Assembly: GCA_016719635.1 (NCBI GenBank)
Contig: JADJYT010000001.1
Coordinates: 682,001 to 746,000, forward strand
Direction of reading: 5' to 3'
DNA from: Sphingobacteriales bacterium
GTDB lineage: Bacteria; Bacteroidota; Bacteroidia; Chitinophagales; JADIYW01
DNA: 64,000 bases
The position numbers were made by a program, and so were the translations under genes. Shown piece by piece: positions 42,437-52,006 of this stretch. The notes beneath the pieces are model-generated. The model was not told where the DNA came from, did not search any database, and saw only the letters and a program-made list of their open reading frames with translations. Each line of letters starts with the position of its first letter. The first letter of the stretch is position 1.

Positions 42437-45400
42437 ATGAAGAAACTATACATCATCCTTTCATTTATTTTATGTTTTTTATGGGCACATTTTGATGCAT
42501 CCAGTCAGGCAACATATGTCAGGCCGTGTTATAGTATAAATGCAGGTGTGGATGTAACACAATGCAGCGAAACATGTATTGACCCCAATAGGACTGCTAT
42601 TCCGCAATATGATAACCGGGCCACTAACACATATCTGGTTCAGCAAATGACACTACCAAGCCCATCGTATAATACTACCGGAACAAATGTAATTGTCGAC
42701 CAGGATGATATCTGGAGCGGTGTTGTTCCAATAGGTTTTAATTTTTGTTTCTTTGGAAATAGTTACAACAGATTGGTAATTGGAGCAAATGGCTTGATTT
42801 CATTTAATCTGGGATATGCAGGTGCCTATTGTCCATGGTCATATTCCGGAGGTATTCCTGATGCCGGAAAACCGATCAATTCTATCATGGGTCCTTATAC
42901 AGACATCGATCCAAGTGTAGGATTCAGTCCGAACAGAATTAATTTCTATACAGAAGGCGTATATCCTTGCAGAAGATTTGTAATCAATTTCTACAGAATT
43001 CCGATGTTTTCCTGTACTGGCTCCTTACATACTTCTCAAATAGTCCTACACGAAGCGTATAATATCATTGATGTTATTATCAACAATAAACCAGTTTGTT
43101 CTTCCTGGAATGGAGGGCGAGGTATAATCGGAATTCAAAATGCTGCAGGTAGTGTTGCTTTTTCTGCACCTGGAAACAACCCTTCTACATCGTCATTTGG
43201 AAATACCTGTTTCAGATTTTATCCAAATGGTGCACTACAGCAAACCATTAACTGGACAGATAATGGTACTGTTGTTTCCAATACAGCAACATTAAATGCT
43301 TCTGTATGTCCAAATACTACCAAAACGTATGTTGCAAATTTAGTGAATAACAGGTGTGATGGTTCAAGTGTAACGGTAAGAGATACCTTTATCTTCAGGG
43401 TAAACGCCTTGCCTGTTGCCAATGCCGGACCTGATAAATCCCTTAGCTGTATCACACCAAATATTACATTAGGTGCCCCGGCAGTAGCCGGACATACCTA
43501 TACCTGGTCTCCGGCAGCAGGATTAAGCAATTCCAATATTGCCCAACCTACAACCAACACTCCAAACACCTATATTTTAACTGTTAGAAATACCCTAACT
43601 GGATGTACTAAGAGAGATACCGTGGTTATATCTCCTTTAAGATTTCCAACAGCCAATGCAGGGGCAGATAAAACAATCACCTGTTTAAATCCTTCTGTCA
43701 GCATAGGTACACCCGCCATAGTGGGATTCACCTATTCCTGGTCACCGGCTGCCGGATTGAATAATTCATCATTAGCTCAACCGAATGCCTCTCAGCCGAA
43801 TACCTATACACTTACAATACGAAATGACACGACCGGTTGTACTGCTACTGATCCTGTAATTGTTTCTATTGACACGGTAAGTCCGGGCGCAAATGCCGGC
43901 AGCGACCAGACACTCACCTGCGCAAATGTGTCGTTTGTCATTGGTTCTCCATCTGTTGGTGGGAATACTTATTCCTGGTCTCCTGCCGCAGGATTAAATA
44001 ATCCTGCCATAGCCCAACCCACTGCCAGCCTTCCAAATAACTACACACTCACTGTAACCAAAAGTTCTAACGGATGTACGTCAACAGATGCTGTACTTAT
44101 TAATCAAAACACTACAGTACCTGTTGCCAATGCCGGGATTGACAGGACGCTGACGTGCAGCACCAATAGTTTTGTCATTGGCACTGCCGCAATTGCAGGG
44201 AATACCTACAGTTGGTCACCTGCTGCCGGATTAAGTAATCCAGCCATAGCCCAACCTACCGCTACACAACCCAACACCTTTATCCTTACAGTTACCAATA
44301 CCGCAACCAGCTGTACAAATACAGATACTGTTGTAATAGCCCGAGATACTTCCTCTCCTGCTGCGAATGCAGGGCCGGATAACATCATCACCTGTACCAA
44401 CCCTACTTTTGTCATCGGTACCGCTGCTGTCGCCGGTCAAACCTATAGCTGGGCGCCGGCCGCCGGATTAAGCAATCCCAACATCGCACAGCCTACCGCT
44501 TCCACTACCGGTACCTTTACACTCACTTCCACCAAGACCGTCAACGGTTGTACAAAGTCAGATGCCGTAACCATCACCGTGGATACCTTACGGCCTGTCG
44601 CCAATGCTACCGCCAATCAGACCATCACCTGTGCCAATCCGACTTTTGTCATTGGTGCGCCAGCCGTCGCAGGAAATACCTACTCGTGGTCGCCGGCTGC
44701 CGGGTTAAGCAATCCAGCCATTGCTCAGCCTACCGTTTCTGCTAGCGGAACCTTTACGATTACCGCTACCAATACCACCAATGGTTGTTCATCTTCCGAT
44801 GCCGTAACCATTTCTGTCGATACGATAAGACCCGTGGCAAATGCCGGTTTTGACAGAATCATCACCTGTACCAATCCAACCTTTGTCTTGGGCGCAACAG
44901 CTGTCGCAGGCAATACCTACAGTTGGTCGCCGGCTGCCGGATTAAACAATCCGGCCATTGCTCAGCCTACCGTTTCACAACCCAATACCTATACACTGAC
45001 CGTAACAAATACCGGCAATAGTTGTGTCAGTACCGATGTTGCAGACATTTCCCGAGATACTTCCTCTCCTGCTGCGAATGCAGGGCCGGATAACATCATC
45101 ACCTGTACCAACCCTACTTTTGTCATCGGTACCGCTGCTGTCGCCGGTCAAACCTATAGCTGGGCGCCGGCCGCCGGATTAAGCAATCCCAACATCGCAC
45201 AGCCTACCGCTTCCACTACCGGTACCTTTACACTCACTTCCACCAAGACCGTCAACGGTTGTACAAAGTCAGATGCCGTAACCATCACCGTGGATACCTT
45301 ACGGCCTGTCGCCAATGCTACCGCCAATCAGACCATCACCTGTGCCAATCCGACTTTTGTCATTGGTGCGCCAGCCGTCGCAGGAAATACCTACTCGTGG

Positions 45401-48400
45401 TCGCCGGCTGCCGGGTTATCCAATCCAGCCATTGCTCAGCCTACCGTTTCTGCTAGCGGAACCTTTACGCTTACCGCTACCAATACCACCAATGGTTGTA
45501 CTTCTTCCGATGCCGTAACCATTTCTGTCGATACGATAAGGCCCGTGGCAAATGCCGGTTTTAACAGAATCATCACCTGTACCAATCCAACCTTTGTCTT
45601 GGGCGCAGCAGCGGTCGCAGGAAATACCTACAGTTGGTCGCCGGCTGCCGGATTAAGCGATCCGGCCATTGCACAGCCTACCGTTTCGACCACCGGTACC
45701 TACACTTTAACCGTCACCAAAACGGTGAATGGCTGTACCGCGACTGATGCTGCCACTATTTCCGTTGATACCACCAGACCTACAGCCAATGCCGGTACGG
45801 ATCGAACACTTACCTGTTCAAATACCAGTTTTGTTATTGGAACTGCGGCGGCGGCGGGTAACTCTTATTCCTGGTCACCGGCTTTAGGTTTGTCAAATCC
45901 AGCCATCGCCCAACCAACCGTTTCCACCACCGGTACCTTTACTCTAACCGTGACTAAAACGGTGAATGGTTGCAGCTCCGCTGATAATGTAACCATCACG
46001 GTAGATACAATACGTCCCGGAGCAAATGCGGGAACGGATAAACTTATCACCTGTTCCAATCCTACGCATGTAATCGGTACCGCTGCCATCGCTGGCAATA
46101 CGTATAACTGGACTCCGGCTTTTGGTCTTTCTGATCCTGCCATCGCACAACCTACTGCCTCAACAACCGGTACTTACACATTAACCGTGACCAGATCCGC
46201 AAATGGGTGTACTTCCGTTGATGCCATGACCATATCCGTTGATACATCCAAGCCTGTTGCCAACGCCGGTACAGATAAGACCATCACCTGTTCCAATCCT
46301 ACGCATGTCATCGGTACCGCTGCCATTGCAGGTAATACCTACTCCTGGTCACCAGCTGCCGGGTTATCCAATCCCGCTGTCGCTCAGCCTACCGTTTCTA
46401 CCACTGGTACCTTTACCGTAACCGTCACCAAAACGGCAAACGGGTGTACCAACTCCAATGATGTTATCGTCGCCGTTGATACCTCTCGTCCTATAGCCAA
46501 TGCAGGGGCCGATAAAATAATCACCTGCGCCAATCCCACCCATGTCATCGGTACCGGTGCTATTGCCGGGAATACCTATGCCTGGTCGCCCGCAGCAGGG
46601 GTAAGCGACCCCGCCATTGCCAGGCCTGTCGTTTCCACTACCGGTACCTATACCGTAACCGTAACCAAAACGGCCAACGGGTGTACTTCATCCGATGCCG
46701 TCCTCATTTCTGTCGATACTTCACGCCCTGCCGCCAATGCAGGAACCGATAAAATAATCACCTGTGCCAACCCTACCCATATCATCGGTGACCCTGCTGT
46801 GGCTGGCAACACCTATGCATGGTCTCCCGCTTTAGGTTTGTCTAATCCGGCCATTGCCCAGCCTACCGTCTCTACGACCGGTACCTTTACCCTTACCGTC
46901 ACTCAGACATCCAATGGTTGTACACGGACCGATGATGTCCTCATTACCGTCGATACCATCCGTCCTGTTGCCGATGCGGGTGCCGATAAAATTATTACCT
47001 GCTCCAACCCCACACATGTCATTGGTACGGCGGCCATTGCAGGGAATACCTATGCCTGGAATCCTGCATTGGGACTAAGCAACCCCGCCATTGCAAGGCC
47101 TACCGCTTCCAACACAGGCACCTATACCCTAACTGTTACCAGAACGGCCAACGGCTGTACCGCCTCCGATGCGGTCATCGTTTCCGTTGACACCTCCAGG
47201 CCTGTCGCCAATGCAGGGTTGGATAAAATAAATACCTGTGCCAATCCGACTCATGTCATCGGAGCTGCAGCCATTGCAGGCAATACCTATGCATGGGCAC
47301 CCGCTGCCGGGTTGAGCGATCCGGCCATCGCGCAACCGACCGCTTCCACTACAGGTACTTATACCTTAACCGTCACTAAATCCTTCAACGGATGTACCGC
47401 CTCTGATGCTGTTATCGTTTCCGTAGATACCTCCAGACCTGTCGCCAATGCAGGTGCGGATAAAATAATTACCTGTGACGATCCGACTCACGTCATCGGA
47501 TCCCCGGCCATTGCCGGCCAGACCTATGCCTGGTCGCCGGCTTTGGGACTAAGTAATCCTGCCATTGCACAGCCGACTGCGTCTACCACCGGAACCTATA
47601 CCGTAACCGTCACCAAATCCGTAAACGGCTGTACTGCCGTCGATGCGATAATCGTATCCGTTGACACCTCCCGACCTGTCGCCAATGCAGGAGCGGATAA
47701 AATCATCACCTGTACAAACCCTGCTCATGTAATCGGTACTGCTGCCAGTGCAGGGAACACCTACGCATGGTCGCCGGCTTTGGGGCTGAGTGATCCGGCG
47801 CTGGATCAGCCTACCGCTTCCACTACCGGAACCTATACATTAACCGTAACCAAATCCGTAAACGGCTGTACTGCCGTCGATGCGATGATCGTATCCGTTG
47901 ACACCTCCCGGCCTGTCGCCAATGCAGGTGTCAATAAGATAATTACCTGTGCCAATCCCACTCATGTCATCGGTACTGCTGCCATCGCAGGGAATACCTA
48001 TGCCTGGTCGCCGGCTTTGGGCTTAAGTAATACTGCCATTGCACAGCCCACGGCTGCAGCTACCGGTACCTTTACGCTTACCGTGACTCAAACCTCCAAC
48101 GGATGTTCCAAATCCGACGAAGTGATTGTTACCGTGGATACCATTCATCCCCTTGCCAATGCAGGAGCCGATAAGATAATCACCTGCGACAATCCTACCC
48201 ATGTTATCGGTACACCTGCCATTGCAGGCAATACCTACGCATGGGCGCCAGCAGCAGGGTTAAGCGATCCGGCCATCGCTCAGCCTACTGCCAACACCAC
48301 AGGCATCTATTCCGTTATCGTAACCAAAACCGTCAACGGATGTACTAATTCGGATGCCGTCAGCGTTGCTGTCGATACCTCCAGGCCTGTTGCCAGCGCC

Positions 48401-49390
48401 GGTACAGATAAGACCATCACCTGTTCCAATCCTGCTCATGTAATCGGTACCGCTGCCATTGCAGGGAACACCTATGCATGGGCACCCGCAGCCGGTTTAT
48501 CCAATCCCGCTGTCGCTCAGCCTACCGCTGTTTCTATCGGTACATTTACTTTAACCGTAACTAAAACCGTCAACGGATGTACTGCCGCGGATGTCGTATC
48601 GGTGGATGTTGATACGACCAGACCCGTAACCGATGCAGGGCCTGATAAAACCTTAACCTGTGTCGTGAAGTCTGTCTCTATCGGTACGCAGGCCATCTCC
48701 GGGAACACCTATAAATGGACGCCGGCGACGGGGCTGAACAACACCGCTGCTGCCCAACCTGTGGCAAATACAGTCGGCACTTACCTCGTGACCGTGACTA
48801 AAACCGCAAACGGATGCAGTGACTCTGACAACATGAATGTAACCATCGACACCATCACACCGCTGGCTGATGCAGGACCTGACCAGACCCTTATCTGTAT
48901 CAATATAAACACCACTCAGAGTGTAACGCTCGGTGTCGCACCCATTGCCAATATGAGCTACGCCTGGACGCCCGCCAACCTGGTCAGTGATAATACAAGC
49001 CCGCAGCCTTCCGCCAATAACAGCGCAACCTATGCCGTTACCGTCACTAATGACATCAACGGTTGTAAGGCTTCCGATACCACCGTCATTGACAGCGAGG
49101 ATTGTTTCTGTGACTTCTATGTCCCTTCGGCTTTCTCCCCCAACAACGACGGGGTAAATGACCTGTTCTTCGCTTTTATCAATTGTGATAAATTCAATGA
49201 TTTTGAATTCAGCATTTTTAACCGGTGGGGGGAGCTCGTTTTCAAAACAAATGATATAACCCTCGGGTGGAACGGTATGTACAAAAGTGAAGATCAGCAG
49301 GTCGACTCCTACGAATGGATTGTCGAATACTTCGACATCCTCAGAAATAAACGTATATTCAAAAAAGGTATCGTAACCCTATTGAAATAA
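42437..49390 (+). CDS. Giant repeat adhesin with gliding-associated (type B) T9SS domain
   Basis: A 2317-residue exported protein: signal peptide (LYIILSFILCFLWAHFDASSQA), an N-terminal nidogen-like/lectin-like domain (about residues 25-290; IGFNFCFFGNSYNRLVIGANGLISFN), then 24 Ig/PKD-like repeats of about 79 residues (328-2220) of the form ANAGADKIITC ... AGNTYAWSPA ... TGTYTLTVTKTVNGC ... VDTSRPV. Each repeat has two conserved Cys. The end (CDFYVPSAFSPNNDGVND, FNRWGELVFKT) is a type B T9SS sorting domain. It is probably a surface adhesin or SprB-like motility adhesin. Repeats 5-7 and 8-10 are nearly identical, indicating recent expansion. Confidence 0.9.
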   Translation: MKKLYIILSFILCFLWAHFDASSQATYVRPCYSINAGVDVTQCSETCIDPNRTAIPQYDNRATNTYLVQQMTLPSPSYNTTGTNVIVDQDDIWSGVVPIGFNFCFFGNSYNRLVIGANGLISFNLGYAGAYCPWSYSGGIPDAGKPINSIMGPYTDIDPSVGFSPNRINFYTEGVYPCRRFVINFYRIPMFSCTGSLHTSQIVLHEAYNIIDVIINNKPVCSSWNGGRGIIGIQNAAGSVAFSAPGNNPSTSSFGNTCFRFYPNGALQQTINWTDNGTVVSNTATLNASVCPNTTKTYVANLVNNRCDGSSVTVRDTFIFRVNALPVANAGPDKSLSCITPNITLGAPAVAGHTYTWSPAAGLSNSNIAQPTTNTPNTYILTVRNTLTGCTKRDTVVISPLRFPTANAGADKTITCLNPSVSIGTPAIVGFTYSWSPAAGLNNSSLAQPNASQPNTYTLTIRNDTTGCTATDPVIVSIDTVSPGANAGSDQTLTCANVSFVIGSPSVGGNTYSWSPAAGLNNPAIAQPTASLPNNYTLTVTKSSNGCTSTDAVLINQNTTVPVANAGIDRTLTCSTNSFVIGTAAIAGNTYSWSPAAGLSNPAIAQPTATQPNTFILTVTNTATSCTNTDTVVIARDTSSPAANAGPDNIITCTNPTFVIGTAAVAGQTYSWAPAAGLSNPNIAQPTASTTGTFTLTSTKTVNGCTKSDAVTITVDTLRPVANATANQTITCANPTFVIGAPAVAGNTYSWSPAAGLSNPAIAQPTVSASGTFTITATNTTNGCSSSDAVTISVDTIRPVANAGFDRIITCTNPTFVLGATAVAGNTYSWSPAAGLNNPAIAQPTVSQPNTYTLTVTNTGNSCVSTDVADISRDTSSPAANAGPDNIITCTNPTFVIGTAAVAGQTYSWAPAAGLSNPNIAQPTASTTGTFTLTSTKTVNGCTKSDAVTITVDTLRPVANATANQTITCANPTFVIGAPAVAGNTYSWSPAAGLSNPAIAQPTVSASGTFTLTATNTTNGCTSSDAVTISVDTIRPVANAGFNRIITCTNPTFVLGAAAVAGNTYSWSPAAGLSDPAIAQPTVSTTGTYTLTVTKTVNGCTATDAATISVDTTRPTANAGTDRTLTCSNTSFVIGTAAAAGNSYSWSPALGLSNPAIAQPTVSTTGTFTLTVTKTVNGCSSADNVTITVDTIRPGANAGTDKLITCSNPTHVIGTAAIAGNTYNWTPAFGLSDPAIAQPTASTTGTYTLTVTRSANGCTSVDAMTISVDTSKPVANAGTDKTITCSNPTHVIGTAAIAGNTYSWSPAAGLSNPAVAQPTVSTTGTFTVTVTKTANGCTNSNDVIVAVDTSRPIANAGADKIITCANPTHVIGTGAIAGNTYAWSPAAGVSDPAIARPVVSTTGTYTVTVTKTANGCTSSDAVLISVDTSRPAANAGTDKIITCANPTHIIGDPAVAGNTYAWSPALGLSNPAIAQPTVSTTGTFTLTVTQTSNGCTRTDDVLITVDTIRPVADAGADKIITCSNPTHVIGTAAIAGNTYAWNPALGLSNPAIARPTASNTGTYTLTVTRTANGCTASDAVIVSVDTSRPVANAGLDKINTCANPTHVIGAAAIAGNTYAWAPAAGLSDPAIAQPTASTTGTYTLTVTKSFNGCTASDAVIVSVDTSRPVANAGADKIITCDDPTHVIGSPAIAGQTYAWSPALGLSNPAIAQPTASTTGTYTVTVTKSVNGCTAVDAIIVSVDTSRPVANAGADKIITCTNPAHVIGTAASAGNTYAWSPALGLSDPALDQPTASTTGTYTLTVTKSVNGCTAVDAMIVSVDTSRPVANAGVNKIITCANPTHVIGTAAIAGNTYAWSPALGLSNTAIAQPTAAATGTFTLTVTQTSNGCSKSDEVIVTVDTIHPLANAGADKIITCDNPTHVIGTPAIAGNTYAWAPAAGLSDPAIAQPTANTTGIYSVIVTKTVNGCTNSDAVSVAVDTSRPVASAGTDKTITCSNPAHVIGTAAIAGNTYAWAPAAGLSNPAVAQPTAVSIGTFTLTVTKTVNGCTAADVVSVDVDTTRPVTDAGPDKTLTCVVKSVSIGTQAISGNTYKWTPATGLNNTAAAQPVANTVGTYLVTVTKTANGCSDSDNMNVTIDTITPLADAGPDQTLICININTTQSVTLGVAPIANMSYAWTPANLVSDNTSPQPSANNSATYAVTVTNDINGCKASDTTVIDSEDCFCDFYVPSAFSPNNDGVNDLFFAFINCDKFNDFEFSIFNRWGELVFKTNDITLGWNGMYKSEDQQVDSYEWIVEYFDILRNKRIFKKGIVTLLK
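43418..49095 (+). repeat. 24 tandem ~237-bp repeats inside the adhesin gene
   Basis: Repeat unit about 79 codons. Repeats 1-11 mostly carry PTFVIG or similar, repeats 12-22 carry PTHVIG, giving two sub-lineages. The last two repeats are divergent, as is common next to the sorting domain. Confidence 0.9.
44340..45601 (+). repeat. 711-bp direct duplication (three adhesin repeats)
   Basis: 44340-44890 and 45051-45601 match at an offset of 711 bases. I found about 365 identical bases, then seven differences over the remainder. 711 bases equal three 79-residue units, so the duplication is in frame. Confidence 0.85.
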
Positions 49391-49393
49391 AAA

Positions 49394-49708
49394 TTATTTC
49401 TTTTGATTGTCCTCCGCATCGAAATCTGCAAAGAAACGGTCTAACTGATAGCTAATATCTTCATCGGATATTTTCAGAGAATCCTCGGATATCTGCTCCA
49501 CTAAAACATGCTGTTGCTGTTCAAATAATTTTATCTGCAAGAGGTTAGCCAGGCGCAGGATATTCAATAAAATGAATTCACGATGCTGGAATTCTTCGCG
49601 CTGGTTGTAAACTTTGTAGGTATAATTAATAGAGACCGTCATACCATTCGCATGAATGTTTGCCAGAAAAACATCGATGGAAGAATTTTTAGTAAACGGA
49701 TACTTCAT
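49394..49708 (-). CDS. Separated C-terminal domain of the MscS channel (interrupted gene)
   Basis: This 104-residue frame is the missing C-terminal cytoplasmic domain of the MscS protein encoded at 49727-50989. It is in the same frame, directly downstream of that gene's TAA; reading through the stop gives KFI-stop-GIRTILMKYPFTKN, continuing exactly as MscS proteins do. YPFTKNSSIDVFLANI and the REFILLNILRLANLLQIK helix match the alpha-beta domain. It is unlikely to be a gene in its own right unless translation restarts at the ATG (49708). Confidence 0.6.
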   Translation of the reverse strand: MKYPFTKNSSIDVFLANIHANGMTVSINYTYKVYNQREEFQHREFILLNILRLANLLQIKLFEQQQHVLVEQISEDSLKISDEDISYQLDRFFADFDAEDNQKK

Positions 49709-49726
49709 TAAAATGGTACGAATGCC

Positions 49727-50989
49727 TTAAATGAATTTTTCCACTTTGGGTAAAGGTGTTTCATATGAAATAAAAATTTCCGTCTTGTATTTTTTCAGAA
49801 TCTTATAACCTTTGTTGTCAATTGTCATGTCTGCCAGTTTACCGTTTGCTACGGTAACAATCGATTCTGACGGTGTTTTAATTCTTGTAGAGCGAAATCC
49901 CACCTCCTGAACGACGCCCTCAAACCCATCACCGGAAATGGTATCGCCTATTTTAAAGGGTCTGTCCGCAAAAATCATCAATGAGCCGATAAAATTTTTA
50001 ACCGTATCCTGTGCGGCTAACGCAATTGCCAAACCTCCGATAGAAATACCGGCTATCACTGTTGTAATATTAACATCTAAAATCCTCAGCAAATAGAATA
50101 TTCCGAAAATAATGACACCCGCTTTCAGGAAACGACGCAGCACCTGTATTAACTGATCATCTAGTTGACTCGGCGTCTTCTTTGCAGCCTGAGCAGCATA
50201 CCGCATAATAAAATCAGTCAGGCTGAATAAATACCAGATCAAAATAACTGCAGCGGCCAAATCAACCGATTTGGTCAACGAAGCGGAAAGTTTCGTTGAC
50301 AGCAATAAAGTTGGTAAAATCAGTTTTAAAACAAAAAATGCCAATACCAGACTGAATGAATTTGCAATTACCCTTAATAAATCCAAATCATCAAAAGGAT
50401 TGGAGATTTTTCGTTCCGCTATTTTCTTGATAATGAGATAGGCAATAAATCTGGAGATAAAAAAGGTAATTAAAAATATCAGTACAATTCCTGCGAAGCC
50501 AATCCATTGCCAGTAATGAAGTTTTAAAAAAGTTTTACCGGCCTGATATGGGAACAATTTTACCCAGACTGCAGAACCGAAAGGATAGATTAATTTATGC
50601 AGCCACGGAATTGCATTGACCGTTTCTTTTGAATAATACCAGTTATTTCCAACTTTCTCCAGATATACCTGCGGCAGTCTGTTATTTAGAACATAAATTG
50701 CTTTCTTACTAACCGTATCAAAATAATCTGGCTTGTCGGGAATATCATTTAGTTTGATAAAAATTCCTTTACCATCCAGTATTTGCTTAAGCTGAACGGC
50801 ATTGTGCTCGGCCTCTTTTATATTCTTCGTGTTGAAAGCTTTAGCCGACGTTTTTAAATCATATTCTTCATTTTGCAAGTAATGAATATGTGTATAAATG
50901 GTGGAATAAGGTGACGAATTGAAGTTGTCATCTGATGAAAAAACACGAAAACTGTACAAAAGGAAAAAAAATACTGCAAATCTTTTCAT
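49727..50989 (-). CDS. Mechanosensitive ion channel (MscS family), truncated by in-frame stop
   Basis: A 420-residue inner-membrane channel protein that relieves osmotic downshock. It has a signal-like N-terminus, a periplasmic region to about residue 145, several membrane helices, and the pore helix/beta domain signature GISIGGLAIALAAQDTVKNFIGSLMIFADRPFKIGDTI with GFRSTRIKT. The product stops at PLPKVEKFI, at the entry to the C-terminal alpha-beta domain that normally follows. That domain continues in frame after the TAA (49727-49729) at 49708-49394. A single base change from CAA or similar explains it. Confidence 0.88.
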   Translation of the reverse strand: MKRFAVFFFLLYSFRVFSSDDNFNSSPYSTIYTHIHYLQNEEYDLKTSAKAFNTKNIKEAEHNAVQLKQILDGKGIFIKLNDIPDKPDYFDTVSKKAIYVLNNRLPQVYLEKVGNNWYYSKETVNAIPWLHKLIYPFGSAVWVKLFPYQAGKTFLKLHYWQWIGFAGIVLIFLITFFISRFIAYLIIKKIAERKISNPFDDLDLLRVIANSFSLVLAFFVLKLILPTLLLSTKLSASLTKSVDLAAAVILIWYLFSLTDFIMRYAAQAAKKTPSQLDDQLIQVLRRFLKAGVIIFGIFYLLRILDVNITTVIAGISIGGLAIALAAQDTVKNFIGSLMIFADRPFKIGDTISGDGFEGVVQEVGFRSTRIKTPSESIVTVANGKLADMTIDNKGYKILKKYKTEIFISYETPLPKVEKFI

Positions 50990-51122
50990 AACCGGACTAC
51001 AAATATAGCCGATTTTATATCAAAAAATACTCAAAATACCTAAAGAATGAAAAAAAGTAAAAATTATTATAATTGGTTATCAATTGATTAGAAAATTTAA
51101 TGTTAAATTTTAGTACTATGTA

Positions 51123-51154
51123 TTGCATAATTCATTGTTTTATCTGTATATTTG
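51123..51154 (+). promoter_or_regulatory. Bacteroidota primary sigma promoter
   Basis: TTG (51123-51125), 21-base spacer, TATATTTG (51147-51154) matching TAnnTTTG exactly; 42 bases before the ATG at 51197. Confidence 0.65.
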
Positions 51155-51196
51155 TATTGTCAATTACTTGGTTAACTAAAATTAAAAATAATAAAC

Positions 51197-51565
51197 ATGA
51201 ACAATTTAATTATCGCAGCCTTGACATTTGTAATGTTACCTGCACTCAACAACAACACCGTTTCTGCAAAAAACAGTAAAATCTGCAAAGAAGCAAAAAG
51301 CGAATTCATTTTTGAAAGAACGAATTTCACAAATGACATTATCCATAACCTCTCTTCAGAAAACACTTTAACCACAAAAGATGAATTTGCTTCCGTAGAC
51401 GTGGATTACATCATTGAGGAAGACGGACGCGCTTATATTACCTACATCAATGCGGAAGATCAAAAATCCAAAACCGAAGTGGTCAAATTCATAGAGAGTG
51501 CCTCTTACAGCCACAACATGGTTCCGGGAAAGGTTTACTCTATGCAATTAACATTGAAAAAATAA
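51197..51565 (+). CDS. Small secreted hypothetical protein
   Basis: A 122-residue protein with a short signal-peptide-like start (MNNLIIAALTFVMLPALNNNTVSA) and a beta-rich remainder (FASVDVDYIIEEDGRAYITYINAEDQ, GKVYSMQLTLKK). Family not recognised. It is preceded by a good promoter and followed 35 bases later by the PadR-type regulator gene, so it may belong to that unit. Confidence 0.7.
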   Translation: MNNLIIAALTFVMLPALNNNTVSAKNSKICKEAKSEFIFERTNFTNDIIHNLSSENTLTTKDEFASVDVDYIIEEDGRAYITYINAEDQKSKTEVVKFIESASYSHNMVPGKVYSMQLTLKK

Positions 51566-51600
51566 ACCCATTCATTTCTCAAAAAAATTAAACTTTAGAT

Positions 51601-51975
51601 ATGACAACACCATCATCAACATCAGCGTTTAGTATCGAGAATACCAAGATTCAAATGCGTAAAGGCATCCTTGAATTTTGCATACTCGGTATCATATCCC
51701 GCGGGGAAGTATATGCTTCCGATATCTTAGACGCCCTGAAGTCCGCCAATCTGTTAGTAGTGGAAGGAACCGTTTATCCGCTGTTAACGCGCCTAAAGAA
51801 TGCCGGCCTACTGACGTATGAGTGGAGAGAGTCTACATCCGGTCCGCCCAGAAAATACTTTACACTGACGCTGGAAGGCCACACGGCGCTGGAAGAATTA
51901 AAAGAAACGTGGAATGAACTGCTGAATGCAGCGAATGCGGCCACACATTATCAAAAAAATGAAACCAATCTTTAA
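51601..51975 (+). CDS. PadR-family transcriptional regulator
   Basis: A 124-residue winged-helix regulator. MRKGILEFCILGIISRGEVYASDILDAL, VVEGTVYPLLTRLKNAGLLTYEWRES and GPPRKYFTLT are the standard PadR helix-turn-helix and wing. It is followed after 31 bases by a PspC-domain membrane protein, a pairing that recurs in Bacteroidota; the regulator probably controls this operon. The ligand is unknown. Confidence 0.95.
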   Translation: MTTPSSTSAFSIENTKIQMRKGILEFCILGIISRGEVYASDILDALKSANLLVVEGTVYPLLTRLKNAGLLTYEWRESTSGPPRKYFTLTLEGHTALEELKETWNELLNAANAATHYQKNETNL

Positions 51976-52006
51976 AAAATCATATTAAACTAATAAAATA
52001 AACGTC

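Noticed and set aside
43219..48708. Several antisense and out-of-frame ORFs of 60-92 codons inside the adhesin gene
   Set aside because: They recur at the repeat period and are by-products of the biased repeat composition, not genes.
43418..49095. Regular 237-bp periodicity that could suggest a repeat array such as CRISPR
   Set aside because: The periodicity is coding: each unit is a 79-residue Ig/PKD-like repeat in one continuous frame, without spacers.
49394..49708. Independent small hypothetical gene
   Set aside because: It is in frame with the preceding MscS gene and supplies exactly its missing C-terminal domain, so it is treated as the separated part of one gene.
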